DNA from: Pseudomaricurvus hydrocarbonicus
Lineage (GTDB): Bacteria > Pseudomonadota > Gammaproteobacteria > Pseudomonadales > Cellvibrionaceae
NCBI RefSeq assembly: GCF_011602365.1
Contig: NZ_JAAONZ010000001.1
Span: 496,001 to 560,000, forward strand
DNA length: 64,000 bases
Reading direction: 5' to 3'
In this document: piece by piece, positions 9,004 to 18,545 of the stretch
Layout: the number at the start of each line of letters is the position of its first letter
How positions within the stretch are numbered: position 1 is the stretch's first letter
Translations under genes and position numbers: made by a program
The notes under the pieces: generated by a model
Database searches by the model: none
What the model saw: the letters and a program-made list of their open reading frames with translations, nothing else
What the model was told of the DNA's origin: nothing

Positions 9004-10491
9004 ATGCAACTGGCTGAACTAGAGCTTTACAGTAACGCCGCTTTACTGATCGGCGAAAAGCAACTGTTGCTGTCACTGTTAGGGTTTGCCGGTATCCTTT
9101 GCCTGAGCTGGTTCTGGCGACACTCTTCTTCGGCCAGCAGACTTTCAGTTTGGCTGTTCTTTCTATTGTGGCTGGTGTGGGGGTCACTGATGTTTACCCC
9201 ACAACATTTGCAGGCCTTACAGGAGCCCATTCGCCCCTATTTGAACCATATTACGACGGACAGTATTTTTACTTACTGCAGCCAATCGGCCTCTTACCGG
9301 CATCAACCACCACCGCTGAGCTTTTTGCCCTCGGTTGGCTGGACCTTATTGGTCTTTGGTCTGTGGGTAGTGCTGGCCAGCGGAAAATATTATTTTCACT
9401 GGCGAAAACGCCAGCGTTACATCAACATCGCCATGAACGCGACTCCGGTTGAGGACTCCGTCAGTCTGAACCATATTCAACATTGGCGCGCAGTGTTTAA
9501 GCTCAAACGACCACTGCAGCTTCGCACATCTGATGAGTGTGACCAGGCCTTTACCTTCGGTATACGTCGACCCATTATTTTTGTGCCTACGTTTATGCTG
9601 AAACAACTACAAGCGGATGAACTCAATGCGGTTATCGGGCATGAACTCGCCCATATAAAGCGCTGGGACGATCTGACCATGCACGTCCAAAACCTGCTGC
9701 GAGCCGTGTTTTTTTTCAACCCGGTATTCTCATTCGTAAACAATCGAATTGCTGAACTGCGCGAACATTGCTGTGATCGGCTTGCGATCGAACACGGTAA
9801 TCTCACCACCAGACAGTTTGGAGAAAGTCTGTTACGGGTCTTGGCACTGAAGCAAAGCAAAAACTTCCCACAGGATGTGATTGCCGGCCTCGGCACCACC
9901 TCGCTGAAACGGCGTATAGAATCCCTCACCAATCAGCAACAGCGCTTTTCCCGTACGCCACTGATCATGACAGCACTGATGCTCGCCACCCTCTCAATCC
10001 TGTTGGGACAAACCGGCCCCGCCCCCAAAGATTCACGGCAAAGCTCACAACTTTTAGCCAGTATCGGAGCCACAGCTTCGGTACCCAATGGCCAGATAAC
10101 CACAAAGCCTTTTCTCTGGCCGGAGTCCTGCGTGCTTGGTAAGGTAGACAGGAGTGCATACCACCCTGGCATCGATTTCTCGACGCCGGCAGGGAGGCAC
10201 ACCAACATCCGGGCCATTGCCGATGGTGAAGTCACTCAGGTTTTTGAAAGGCAATCCAACTGGAGGGTCTACATACAGCATTCAAGCGGCATCATTTCCA
10301 CCTACCTGCATCTGGACAAACCCGCCGTCCGCGCCGGAGATAAGATCAAAACCGGCGATGTTATCGCCATCAATGACGGCAAGAACCACGCCTATATGCA
10401 CCTTGAAGTGCATCAGTACGGCCAAGTGCTTGACCCGACCTATCTGACCAACAGCAACCGCCTGTCAGTCTCGCAGACACTGACCCATTGA
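9004..10491 (+). CDS. BlaR1-like M56 membrane metallopeptidase with a C-terminal M23 (LytM-like) domain
   Basis: A 495-residue membrane protein. N-terminal hydrophobic segments (about 18-32, 45-62, 98-118) lead to a cytosolic M56 protease domain with zinc motif H213-E-L-A-H217 and the downstream EHCCDRLA helix that supplies the next ligand. After a further membrane segment (about 320-338) comes a periplasmic M23-like domain (about 375-485) instead of the penicillin sensor of BlaR1. M23 ligands are present as H387 and D391 in HPGID and H466. The catalytic His in YLHL (H436) is present, but the first His of the usual HxH motif is Tyr (Y464). It probably senses cell-wall state and cleaves the adjacent BlaI-like repressor (inference from family pairing). 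Confidence 0.88.
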   Translation: MQLAELELYSNAALLIGEKQLLLSLLGFAGILCLSWFWRHSSSASRLSVWLFFLLWLVWGSLMFTPQHLQALQEPIRPYLNHITTDSIFTYCSQSASYRHQPPPLSFLPSVGWTLLVFGLWVVLASGKYYFHWRKRQRYINIAMNATPVEDSVSLNHIQHWRAVFKLKRPLQLRTSDECDQAFTFGIRRPIIFVPTFMLKQLQADELNAVIGHELAHIKRWDDLTMHVQNLLRAVFFFNPVFSFVNNRIAELREHCCDRLAIEHGNLTTRQFGESLLRVLALKQSKNFPQDVIAGLGTTSLKRRIESLTNQQQRFSRTPLIMTALMLATLSILLGQTGPAPKDSRQSSQLLASIGATASVPNGQITTKPFLWPESCVLGKVDRSAYHPGIDFSTPAGRHTNIRAIADGEVTQVFERQSNWRVYIQHSSGIISTYLHLDKPAVRAGDKIKTGDVIAINDGKNHAYMHLEVHQYGQVLDPTYLTNSNRLSVSQTLTH

Positions 10492-10665
10492 GCCTCAAGA
10501 CGCGGCTAAAAACAGGGCTTGAAACCTGACTTGTCTGGTGATCGCTGCAACCGTGTTCGCCGCGCATCGCAACCTGAAACGTCGAACCGAACCTCGCCTC
10601 CGGCCACGGGACTTGAACATTCCCCTGCCTGATGGGTAAACCAGCCACAACAACCAAGAAGGGAA

Positions 10666-11154
10666 CTACCCCAGCACACGATCAATATCGTCCAGTGTCT
10701 TCTGCTCTGCCGCTGACACCTTTTCTCCGCCAAAACCCAAAAAACCACCTTCGGTAGCGGACTCCGCTACTTTTTGGGCGATGGCACGTATAAAGGTTTT
10801 ATAGGCCTCAACCTGCTCGGGCGCCTTGGCTGCCACGATGGCGCACACATCGCCGAGACGAGTGACCGCGATATCAGCTGCTTGCGCAGGTTTCTTTCCT
10901 TTAAACTGTTCTTTGAGATTTTCCTGCGCAAGCTTGCGCCCTTCCGCGTGATCAAACGCCGAACTGATCATCCCTGGCAGGGAATCACCGGGACTGGCTT
11001 TTGCCTGCTGCAACGAGCTCGCCACCCCAAAACCCTCTTTGAGCATGCCCCACAGGCCACTCGGGTCAGCTGCCGTGATCGCAATCCCCGTTAACATGGG
11101 AGACTGCAAAACGAGCTTCCATTCGTCGTCGGTAAACTTGTCTTTGATACTCAT
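10666..11154 (-). CDS. Conserved-looking hypothetical protein
   Basis: A 162-residue soluble protein with no signal peptide or membrane segment. I do not recognise the family. It is Ala/Lys/Glu-rich and probably helical, with a mid region KLAQENLKEQFKGKKPAQAAD and a Gly/Phe patch GGFLGFGG before a charged C-terminal helix. The start is ATG 11154, preceded by AGAGGG at good spacing, which supports that it is a real gene. It lies convergent to the M56/M23 gene and downstream of rhlB, separated from rhlB by a strong terminator, so it must have its own promoter in 11155-11448. The function is unknown. Confidence 0.65.
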   Translation of the reverse strand: MSIKDKFTDDEWKLVLQSPMLTGIAITAADPSGLWGMLKEGFGVASSLQQAKASPGDSLPGMISSAFDHAEGRKLAQENLKEQFKGKKPAQAADIAVTRLGDVCAIVAAKAPEQVEAYKTFIRAIAQKVAESATEGGFLGFGGEKVSAAEQKTLDDIDRVLG

Positions 11155-11448
11155 CGATTGGCCCTCTGTAGAACCACACTCAGGTTAGACCTGAATGTTT
11201 GAAACGTCCAACCAAACGCAGTAAAGGACACAACAAGCACACAAAAGGCGAGGACACCGCGTTCATCGTTTACTGAAAATAAACATAGAACCCCGTGTCG
11301 TCCGTCTAGAAAACTTTTTTATTTCACCGTTTTAGGGGGGCGGAGTAGATCTCTTTTTTCAGGCCAGCCAGTGCTTTTCTGAGGTATGGATCCCCCCAGA
11401 AGTTTTATCTGACGACACCCAGCTGCTATTGCACCATGGCAGCGACAC

Positions 11449-11478
11449 AAAAAAGCCGACGTTCGGGTCGGCTTTTTT
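11449..11478. terminator. Bidirectional rho-independent terminator
   Basis: Six A, GCCGAC, a 6-base loop, GTCGGC, six T. The stem is perfect and functions on either strand. It lies about 60 bases beyond the stop of the minus-strand helicase gene, so it most likely ends that transcript. Confidence 0.9.
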
Positions 11479-11498
11479 AATCACTTACTATTCTCGTC

Positions 11499-11531
11499 TC
11501 TAGTCTCTAGTTTCTAGTTTCTAGTTTCTAG
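11499..11531. repeat. 7-bp tandem repeat (TCTAGTY), about 4.7 copies
   Basis: Direct repeats of TCTAGTC/TCTAGTT run head to tail between the rhlB stop codon (11536) and its terminator. They would be transcribed in the 3' untranslated region. CTAG, the core of each unit, is usually rare in proteobacterial genomes. Confidence 0.9.
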
Positions 11532-11535
11532 AACA

Positions 11536-13170
11536 TTATCTACGTGGTGATGAACTCCGGCGCCCACTGCTATGACCACTGCCGCTGCGCCCGCCACTGC
11601 GGCTGCGGTTTTGACCACCGCTGCGCTGACGGTCGTCGCGATCATCATCAGCGGATTTCTTGCGCGGCCCCATGGCTGGTGTTTCCAGCAACAACTCTTC
11701 AGGGGGCTGTTCACAACGCAAGTGTTTACCCACCATCTCCTGAATGGGCATCAGGCGGAAAGCGTCGTCTTCACAGGCAAAGCTGATTGACGTACCGGTT
11801 TTACCCGCTCGACCGGTGCGGCCGATGCGGTGGATATAATCTTCCGGTTCTTCTGGCAGAGTGAAGTTAACCACATGACTGATGCCATCAATGTGGATGC
11901 CACGTCCAGCCACGTCGGTGGCCACCAGCACTTTCAGTTGGCCTGACTTGAAACCGTCGAGGGTTTTAACACGGCGGTTTTGCGCGATCTCGCCGGACAA
12001 AAGCCCAGCCGCAAAGCCGTGCCGTTCCAGCTTCTCGTGCAGTCTACGGCACTCGTCCCGACGGTTGGCAAAGACAATCAGGTTGTCAACGTTGTCCTGT
12101 TTTAGGATGTTGTACAACAAGGTGTATTTTTCTTCGGTCGAGGACAGATACACATGCTGAGTCACCGTATCAGTGGCAACACTTTCCGGTTCGATTTCAA
12201 TGCGCTTGGGGTCTTCGGTCCACTGATCCGCCAGCGTGAGGACGTCGTCAGTAAAGGTGGCCGAAAACAGTAATGTCTGGCGATGGGTTTTCTTGGGGGT
12301 TTGACGAATGATGCGCTTCACTTGCGGGATAAACCCCATGTCCAGCATGCGATCGGCTTCATCGATAATCAGCACTTCCACCTGGTCAAGGTAGACATCC
12401 TGATTGCCGCAGAAATCCAGCAGACGGCCGGGGGTGGCCACCAGAATATCCACCAGATCTTCCTGCAAATGGCGTTGTTGCTTGCCATAATCCATGCCAC
12501 CGACCAGGGTGTGGACCTTGAGGTCGGTGTACTTGGTCAGCAGTTTGGCATCGTCGGCAATTTGAATCACCAGCTCCCGGGTTGGGGCAATGATCAGCGC
12601 ACGAGCCTCACCGGCATAGCGTTCCCCTTCAATCGGGTTCTTCATGAGGTCGTCAATGGTCGACAGCAGGAAGGCCGCCGTTTTACCGGTACCTGTCTGA
12701 GCTTTACCCACCATATCGTGACCATTGAGGGTCAGTGGCAATGATTGCGCCTGAATGGGAGAGCAGTACTCAAAGCCCAGGTCGGCAATGCCGTGCATCA
12801 GCTCCAGCGGCAAACCCAAATCGTGGAAGCGGGTTTTGCCCTCCATGGGAGGCACCTTAAAATCATCCAGTGTCCAGGGAGCCTGTTCGACTTTGGGGGA
12901 TTGTTTCTGGCGCTGATGATGGCGCTTTCCGCCGTGTGGGTGCTGATCTTTACCGCCCGACTTTTTAGCGGCATTTTGACCGCGATTGGAGGCTTTGCCT
13001 GCGGAGGCCGGCTTAACTGCTGCCGAATTGTTGCGTGATGCGTTCGAGCGGGTATCAGATTTACCCCCCCCTGGTCCGGCGCCCTGCCTGGACTTAGCCG
13101 AAGCCTTCGAGGTGTTCTGGTCAGCGGATCTGTCACCGCCGGTGATTTTACGGAAAAAGTTACCGATCAA
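11536..13170 (-). CDS. rhlB: DEAD-box ATP-dependent RNA helicase, RhlB-like
   Basis: A 544-residue RNA helicase. A basic, low-complexity N-terminal arm (1-95, rich in Lys, Ser, Gly, Ala) precedes the helicase core: Q motif region [25 protein letters not shown], motif I AQTGTGKT, motif Ia PTRELV, motif II DEAD, motif III SAT, then RecA domain 2 with DVAGRGIH and [11 protein letters not shown] second basic Arg/Ser/Gly tail ends the protein. RhlB unwinds RNA, including as part of the RNase E degradosome. The protein begins [10 protein letters not shown]. The start is TTG 13170, the only start codon placed correctly before that sequence; the ribosome binding site is weak. Terminator and repeats lie just downstream. 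RhlB versus another RhlE/RhlB paralogue is not fully certain. Confidence 0.88.
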   Translation of the reverse strand: MIGNFFRKITGGDRSADQNTSKASAKSRQGAGPGGGKSDTRSNASRNNSAAVKPASAGKASNRGQNAAKKSGGKDQHPHGGKRHHQRQKQSPKVEQAPWTLDDFKVPPMEGKTRFHDLGLPLELMHGIADLGFEYCSPIQAQSLPLTLNGHDMVGKAQTGTGKTAAFLLSTIDDLMKNPIEGERYAGEARALIIAPTRELVIQIADDAKLLTKYTDLKVHTLVGGMDYGKQQRHLQEDLVDILVATPGRLLDFCGNQDVYLDQVEVLIIDEADRMLDMGFIPQVKRIIRQTPKKTHRQTLLFSATFTDDVLTLADQWTEDPKRIEIEPESVATDTVTQHVYLSSTEEKYTLLYNILKQDNVDNLIVFANRRDECRRLHEKLERHGFAAGLLSGEIAQNRRVKTLDGFKSGQLKVLVATDVAGRGIHIDGISHVVNFTLPEEPEDYIHRIGRTGRAGKTGTSISFACEDDAFRLMPIQEMVGKHLRCEQPPEELLLETPAMGPRKKSADDDRDDRQRSGGQNRSRSGGRSGSGHSSGRRSSSPRR

Positions 13171-13329
13171 GGTTAGGTCTCATTCTGGCTGTTCAAATTT
13201 GCGCCAGTATAACACCCAATGGACACAGATGTCGCTTACGTCAATGGGACTCCTGATATAGCCCTAATCACGGGCAACGAGCCCAATGACAAGCGATGCG
13301 CCTTTGCCCTTTTACCCCCCGCTGGCGCG

Positions 13330-13977
13330 CTAGGACGTGCGGCCGGCACGCAGCCGGCGAGCGATCCAATAATCTGCACTGACGTAGCGCCCCCCGCCGG
13401 TAAACAACAGAGCCAGTAGCATGACGAAATAGGTGATGGAAAACTCAATGCCATTGTTTAGAATCACAAAGTTCCCCCTCGCAGTGAGCCAGGCGTAGTT
13501 ACCATACTCCTGGAGGATTTCCTTGGCGCGAGCCAGGCGTACCGCCGATTCGTTCACTCGCTCATTGGCGTACAGCCACGAAGGATCGGCAATGGCCTGC
13601 CAGCCATAGGGCCAGTGAACCGTCACCGCTGCAACTATCATGGTCACCATCAGCGGCACACTGAAAAATCGTACCCCCAACCCCAACAGCAGCGCCAGGC
13701 CTCCGACAAACTCCGATAGCGAGGCCAGCCATGCCAGCAGCTCGGGCATCGGCAAACCCAGCCCCCAATCCGGGTTGGCAAACCATTGAATGGTGCTGTC
13801 GATATCGGTGAGCTTTTTCCAACCGGCGAGTACGAAGATGGGACCGAGATACAAACGTAAGGCCAGAGGGCCCAGACCGTCAAAATGTTTTAACGCGGAC
13901 AGCCCGCGTTCATACCCCGCAGTCAATCTTTTTGCAACGGTTTCGGTCTTTGCTGACGCAAATTCAGCCACACTCAT
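13330..13977 (-). CDS. DoxX-family membrane protein
   Basis: A 215-residue inner-membrane protein of the DoxX family. About four hydrophobic helices are visible: LALRLYLGPIFVLAGWKKL, LLAWLASLSEFVGGLALLLGLG, VPLMVTMIVAAVTVHW and ITYFVMLLALLF. The segment RLYLGPIFVLAGWKKLTD is the typical first DoxX helix, and GGGRYVSADYWI is the usual C-terminal motif. The family is linked loosely to redox or thiosulfate metabolism; no defined reaction can be given. ATG 13977 is chosen, with AAGGG just upstream. A TTG at 14022 would add 15 residues. It lies about 100 bases after the 3-hydroxybutyrate dehydrogenase gene on the same strand and may be its operon partner. Confidence 0.85.
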   Translation of the reverse strand: MSVAEFASAKTETVAKRLTAGYERGLSALKHFDGLGPLALRLYLGPIFVLAGWKKLTDIDSTIQWFANPDWGLGLPMPELLAWLASLSEFVGGLALLLGLGVRFFSVPLMVTMIVAAVTVHWPYGWQAIADPSWLYANERVNESAVRLARAKEILQEYGNYAWLTARGNFVILNNGIEFSITYFVMLLALLFTGGGRYVSADYWIARRLRAGRTS

Positions 13978-14077
13978 TATCCCTTGCAGTGCCTCAGTGT
14001 ACTTTATGACTGTGGGAGACAAGAAGAGTTCCGACAGCCAATGTCAGTAACAACCCAAGGAGCTTCAAGCGGATCAT

Positions 14078-14872
14078 CTACATCGCGGTGTAGCCGCCAT
14101 CCAGCACTTGTACACTGCCGGTAATGTTGGTGCTGGCAGGGCCGCACAAAAACACCGCCATGGCGGCGATGTCTTCAACGGACGTAAACCGCTTGGTGGG
14201 CTGAGAGCCCAACAAAACATCCTCCATCACCTGCTGTTCCGTTAACCCCCGTGCTCGGGCGGTGTCTGCAATTTGATTTTCCACCAGTGGCGTGAGCACA
14301 TAACCGGGACAAATTGCGTTGCAGGTCACCCCCGCTTTTGCCGTTTCCAGGGCGACGGTTTTGGTTAAACCAATGACGCCGTGCTTGGCGGCAACATAAG
14401 CACTTTTGTAAGGTGATGCCACCAGGCCGTGAATGGACGCTACATTGATGATGCGCCCCCAACCTCGCGCTTTCATGCCGGGCAAAACCTGCTGAATGGC
14501 ATGAAACGCACTGCTTAAATTCACCGCAATGATTTTATCCCACTGTTGAGCCGGAAAGTCTTCCACCGCTGCAACATGTTGCACGCCGGCATTATTCACC
14601 AGGATATCCACACCACCGAACTGCTCTTGGGTGTCGCGAATCATCATGGCCACGGCCTCGGGGCAGGCAACATCAGCCGGGGAATAGCCCACCGCCACCC
14701 CATACTGCTCGGACAAGCGCGACTGCAATTGTTGTATCGCGGCTTCTTCACCAAAGCCATTTAACATCACCTGGCAGCCAGCCTGCGCCAAAGATTCAGC
14801 CACCGCCAACCCAATACCACTGGTAGACCCGGTAACAACCGCCACTTTTGATTTCAATTCAGTCTGCAACAC
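14078..14872 (-). CDS. 3-hydroxybutyrate dehydrogenase (short-chain dehydrogenase)
   Basis: A 264-residue NAD-dependent SDR oxidising D-3-hydroxybutyrate to acetoacetate. Motifs: cofactor loop TGSTSGIG near residue 14, NNAG, catalytic Ser in ASIHGLVAS, and YVAAK (Tyr/Lys). NNAGVQHV, ASIHGLVASPYKSAYVAAKHG, CNAICPGYVLTPLV and LDGGYTAM are characteristic of the 3-hydroxybutyrate dehydrogenase subfamily rather than generic SDRs. The start is GTG 14872 with GGAG 7 bases upstream; longer frames lack a ribosome site. An alpha/beta hydrolase gene lies 137 bases upstream on the same strand. Together they would suit breakdown of a hydroxybutyrate ester or oligomer (inference). Confidence 0.92.
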   Translation of the reverse strand: MLQTELKSKVAVVTGSTSGIGLAVAESLAQAGCQVMLNGFGEEAAIQQLQSRLSEQYGVAVGYSPADVACPEAVAMMIRDTQEQFGGVDILVNNAGVQHVAAVEDFPAQQWDKIIAVNLSSAFHAIQQVLPGMKARGWGRIINVASIHGLVASPYKSAYVAAKHGVIGLTKTVALETAKAGVTCNAICPGYVLTPLVENQIADTARARGLTEQQVMEDVLLGSQPTKRFTSVEDIAAMAVFLCGPASTNITGSVQVLDGGYTAM

Positions 14873-15009
14873 AATACCACTCCGGCCTCTCGTTTCTCTT
14901 TCGCTCATCTCTCGCAAACACCTTTCTCAACCCAGTCTTCTGCTCACTCAGGGAGCTAATCAGCGCCCCCTCGGCAAGAAACAACCGAGGCGCGCCGGGC
15001 TGATGAGAT

Positions 15010-15888
15010 TTACTGCTGAGAACAAGTTGCAATAAATTGTTGTATGGCCTTGAGGGCCTCTTTTTCATCCAGCGCCGGTGCGTGCCCCACTCCGGGCACC
15101 TCTACGGCAACACAGTCGGGAACTTCTTGCTGCATGCGCAGAAAACACTGTCGCGACAACAAATCCGATAAAGCACCGCGCAACACCAGCAACGGCGTGT
15201 CTTTTAATGTGCGAAAAACGGGCCATAAATCTGCTGGCACCGCATGCTCCACACTGCTGGCAATAGGCGCAGAGATCATCGGGTCGTAAGCCACCACCGG
15301 TACGCCCGCATCATTTTCACGATACAAACGCTGCGCCATGGTCAGCCACTGTGAACGGTTGTAGTCAGGAAAACAGACGGTGTTTAAAGCGCGCGTGTGT
15401 TCAACCGCATCATCCCAGCACGTAATCTCTCCACCTTTACCGACATAACTCATGATTCTCGACAGGCCCGCAGGATCGACTTCCGGACCCACATCGTTGA
15501 TGGCCAGGCCGGCAATACGATCAGGGCGCTGGCCGGCCATCACCATGCCCATCAAACCGCCCATTGAGGTGCCCACAATCAGCACTTTTTCGATCTGCAA
15601 ATGGTCCAGCAGCTGCCACATATCCTGCACATAGGTAAGCAAGTGATAGCGGTTACTGTCGCTGTCCCAGTCTGATAACCCGCGCCCCCGCTGATCGGGT
15701 ACTACGATACGGTAGCCATCCCCCAGCCCTTCACAGAGGGGTTCAAAATCCGCAGAATTTCGGCTCAAACCGTGCAGGCACAACAGCGTAAAGCCGGGCT
15801 CTGGCACTCCCTCAGCCAGCGGATAATCGCGGGCGTAAAGCCTCAAACCATCGCTGACAGGATAATAGACGTCGGAATACACAGCCAT
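15010..15888 (-). CDS. Alpha/beta hydrolase
   Basis: A 292-residue alpha/beta-hydrolase-fold enzyme without a signal peptide, so cytoplasmic. Nucleophile elbow GTSMGG (Ser), oxyanion text LCLHGLSRNSADFEPL, DQRGRG after strand 4, and the C-terminal acid/His pair in LLVLRGALSDLLS and GVGHAPALDE. This is the layout of esterases and C-C hydrolases acting on small acyl substrates. ATG 15888 is preceded by GAGAG. It sits directly upstream of 3-hydroxybutyrate dehydrogenase and downstream of a TonB receptor and symporter on the same strand. An ester or oligomer of a hydroxy acid as substrate is plausible but unproven. Confidence 0.87.
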   Translation of the reverse strand: MAVYSDVYYPVSDGLRLYARDYPLAEGVPEPGFTLLCLHGLSRNSADFEPLCEGLGDGYRIVVPDQRGRGLSDWDSDSNRYHLLTYVQDMWQLLDHLQIEKVLIVGTSMGGLMGMVMAGQRPDRIAGLAINDVGPEVDPAGLSRIMSYVGKGGEITCWDDAVEHTRALNTVCFPDYNRSQWLTMAQRLYRENDAGVPVVAYDPMISAPIASSVEHAVPADLWPVFRTLKDTPLLVLRGALSDLLSRQCFLRMQQEVPDCVAVEVPGVGHAPALDEKEALKAIQQFIATCSQQ

Positions 15889-16018
15889 AATCAAACTCTC
15901 ACAGGCACAACAATCGGGAACACGTGAGATACATCACGCATCAAAACGATCCAAGATGCAGACCCGCCGCGCCCACCATCATGCCCGGGCAGCACCAGAT
16001 CTGCTTGTCACTCACTGA

Positions 16019-18262
16019 TTAAAAGCGATAGCCGAAGTTCAGGCTAACCGTTCTTGGATTACCGTAATAGCCGACCACGACTTCATCGCCACCCAGGTTG
16101 GCAAAGTTGTAGCCACCGACCCGGTACTCTTCATCCGTCAGGTTTTTACCGTGCAAACCGACCGTCCAATGCTCATCACTGGAGTACCAGACCGCACTGG
16201 CGTCCCACAGGGTATAACTGTCTTCATCAATCGCCGAGGCCACCTGAAAAATCTGGGTTTCGCTGCGATAAGAAGCGCCTGCAGAGACCGCAATATCGCC
16301 CCAATTGCCGAGACTGGAGGCATAATTCAGCTTGAAGCTGGCCACCTTTTCCGGTGTGTTGGCAAAGCTCCAGTCATCGGCGATATTCTCCACCCCATTG
16401 GGCGTTTCGTTATCGACCGTAATGTATTCCGCATCAATGTAACCCACCATCAAGTTCGCCGATAAGCCTTCTGTAATCTGGGCAATGGCTTCCAATTCAA
16501 AGCCGCGGATTTCAGATTCCCCAGCATTCAGTACCGAGCTGACATAATTGGTGCCACCGGCAACCCCCTCCTGCACCGTTACCTGCATATCGGTGTATTC
16601 AGAATAGAAAGTCGCGGCGTTCATGCGCACGCGTCCATCCCACAATTCGGCTTTCACCCCAAATTCAACCGTATCCACAATTTCCGGATCGAAGCCATTC
16701 ACGGTACCCGGGTTGGCTGTCGCATCACCCCGCATGTCAAAGCCACCGCTCTTGAAACCCTGGCTGTAAGAGGCGTACATCATGATGTCGTCATTGAGGG
16801 AGAAGTCGACACTGACGCGAGGCGAGAACTGGCTCCAGCTGTTGTCATTCTGATAATCGGTCAACACCGCCAACGAGAACAAGTCTTCACCGCCGACCGC
16901 AGCAGACGTGCCGTCTACAAACAGTTGTTCTTTATAAACATCAGCGTCTTTTTCATCCTGGGTGTAGCGACCACCCAAAGTTAAGGCCCAGGAATCGTTA
17001 AAGGTATAAGTCGCATGCATATAAGCCGCGTAACTAGTCGTATCCACCGAACCGGCTGACAGCGCATCAAAGATACCCAGTGACGGATCAAACGGCCCAG
17101 CAACGTTGTAAGCGCCTAACAGCACATCAAACGCACCAGCGGCGCTACCCTCGTAGTAATACAAGCCACCCACCATAGCCAGCTTGTCACCGGTGTAACT
17201 CAACTGAAATTCCTGAGTGGTCTGATCATCGGCGTACACGGCTGGCACATGCGCAGAAGGCAATGAGGTATTGTCGAAATCAATGTTGGTGAAGGTATCG
17301 CCTTCACGATAGGCAGTAATCGATTTCAGCGTCAGAGCTTCATTGATGTCCCAGCTGACCGTCAGCGAAGCACCGGAACTTTCCACGCTGTTGTAGGTTG
17401 GCATATCCGCGTAGGTATCAAACACGCTGGAAGGCGGCGTTTCGGCAGGAATCAACAGGCTCGGTGTCATCCGGTAACCGCCTTTTGCATTAGAATCATC
17501 TTCGGTTTTATCGGCACTGAAAAGCAATGACAGATTGTCCGTTGGCAAAAACTCCAGACTGACACGCGCGGCCGTCACATCCTTGTTGTAGTTGTCATCG
17601 CCGTTCAACAAAAACTCGCCAAAGCCATCCCGCTTGAATTGAGCGACGGAGGCCCCAAACAACAGCTTGTCTTCGATCAGTGGTAACTGGCCAGCTATCT
17701 TAAGGTCACGCTGATTGTAAGAACCCAGGGACCCGTTAATGCTCAGTTCAGGTTCACCGGTCAGACGCTTGGTCACATACTTGACTGCACCACCGATGGT
17801 GTTTTTACCGTACAAGGTGCCCTGAGGGCCTCGCAACACTTCAATGCGCTCGACGTCAAACACATCCAGTACCCCACCTTGAGGACGTGCCAGATACACA
17901 TCATCCACGTACAACCCAACACCCGGCTCAAACCCCCACAGCGGATCCGCCTGGCCAATGCCGCGAACGTAAGCCGTCAGGGTGGTGTTGGTGCCGCGGC
18001 TGACCTGCATGGTGACGTTCGGTGCTGAGCGTTGAACTTCGGTGACGTCCTGTACGCCTGCGTTATTCAAGTCTGCGGCGGAGAAAGCGGTAACCGCCAC
18101 CGGCACATCCTGTATGTTTTGTTCGCGCTTTTGCGCGGTCACGATGACTTCTTCCAGGACAATCTTGCTGTCTTGAGCAAAGACGGCATGGCTGCCGGAT
18201 AAGGCAATGGTCACGGCGATCACGCCGGCGAGGGGGTGTTTGGCTAAGTATGGTTTTTTCAT
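16019..18262 (-). CDS. TonB-dependent outer-membrane receptor of the TetR/symporter locus
   Basis: A 747-residue outer-membrane transporter. Signal peptide (LAGVIAVTIALSGSHAVFA), TonB-box-like EEVIVTAQKRE at about 33-43, plug with VPVAVTAF, YVRGIGQADPLWGFEPGVGLYVDDVY and IEVLRGPQGTLYGKNTIGG, then a barrel ending in LNFGYRF. ATG 18262 starts the signal peptide directly; upstream in-frame codons would extend it implausibly. The probable promoter lies about 240 bases upstream (18508-18536) and carries the same operator-like dyad as the promoter of the neighbouring symporter gene, so both are probably controlled by the TetR protein encoded at 20131. This pairs outer-membrane and inner-membrane uptake. 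The ligand is unknown. Confidence 0.93.
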   Translation of the reverse strand: MKKPYLAKHPLAGVIAVTIALSGSHAVFAQDSKIVLEEVIVTAQKREQNIQDVPVAVTAFSAADLNNAGVQDVTEVQRSAPNVTMQVSRGTNTTLTAYVRGIGQADPLWGFEPGVGLYVDDVYLARPQGGVLDVFDVERIEVLRGPQGTLYGKNTIGGAVKYVTKRLTGEPELSINGSLGSYNQRDLKIAGQLPLIEDKLLFGASVAQFKRDGFGEFLLNGDDNYNKDVTAARVSLEFLPTDNLSLLFSADKTEDDSNAKGGYRMTPSLLIPAETPPSSVFDTYADMPTYNSVESSGASLTVSWDINEALTLKSITAYREGDTFTNIDFDNTSLPSAHVPAVYADDQTTQEFQLSYTGDKLAMVGGLYYYEGSAAGAFDVLLGAYNVAGPFDPSLGIFDALSAGSVDTTSYAAYMHATYTFNDSWALTLGGRYTQDEKDADVYKEQLFVDGTSAAVGGEDLFSLAVLTDYQNDNSWSQFSPRVSVDFSLNDDIMMYASYSQGFKSGGFDMRGDATANPGTVNGFDPEIVDTVEFGVKAELWDGRVRMNAATFYSEYTDMQVTVQEGVAGGTNYVSSVLNAGESEIRGFELEAIAQITEGLSANLMVGYIDAEYITVDNETPNGVENIADDWSFANTPEKVASFKLNYASSLGNWGDIAVSAGASYRSETQIFQVASAIDEDSYTLWDASAVWYSSDEHWTVGLHGKNLTDEEYRVGGYNFANLGGDEVVVGYYGNPRTVSLNFGYRF

Positions 18263-18507
18263 TGCTCTGAACCTGCTCTGTTTGATTTTTATTATTGGTA
18301 TTCTCCCGAAGGGTAACACCAGATTTAGGACATTCAGTTTTCGAGATATTTAATAGCCGCTGGGTTTTCTAAAACTTTTCCCGGCATTCTAAAAATGTGA
18401 CAGGTCGTACCCGTTATTTTTATTCACTTAAAATTTATTGTCTTAACTTTTTATTGCCTTGACTCGGCAATGGATAACACCCAGGCAGCGTTAATCCTTA
18501 GCCTCCA

Positions 18508-18536
18508 TTTAAATTCAACACATGATGAATTGTCAA
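18508..18536 (-). promoter_or_regulatory. Promoter with operator dyad upstream of the second TonB receptor
   Basis: On the minus strand: TTGACA, a 17-base spacer, TTTAAA. The spacer contains the dyad TTCATCATGTGTTGAA (plus-strand 18514-18529). Hexamers, spacing and dyad match the symporter promoter at 20059-20087, differing only in central bases. The predicted leader to the receptor start is about 240 bases. Confidence 0.75.
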
Positions 18537-18545
18537 TGACTTTCT

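Larger units (their letters stand above)
11155..11535. other. Intergenic region downstream of rhlB
   Basis: No gene is seen. It contains a bidirectional terminator (11449-11478) and a 7-bp tandem repeat (11499-11531), annotated separately. The rest should hold the promoter of the minus-strand hypothetical gene, but I see no convincing -35/-10 pair. Confidence 0.5.
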
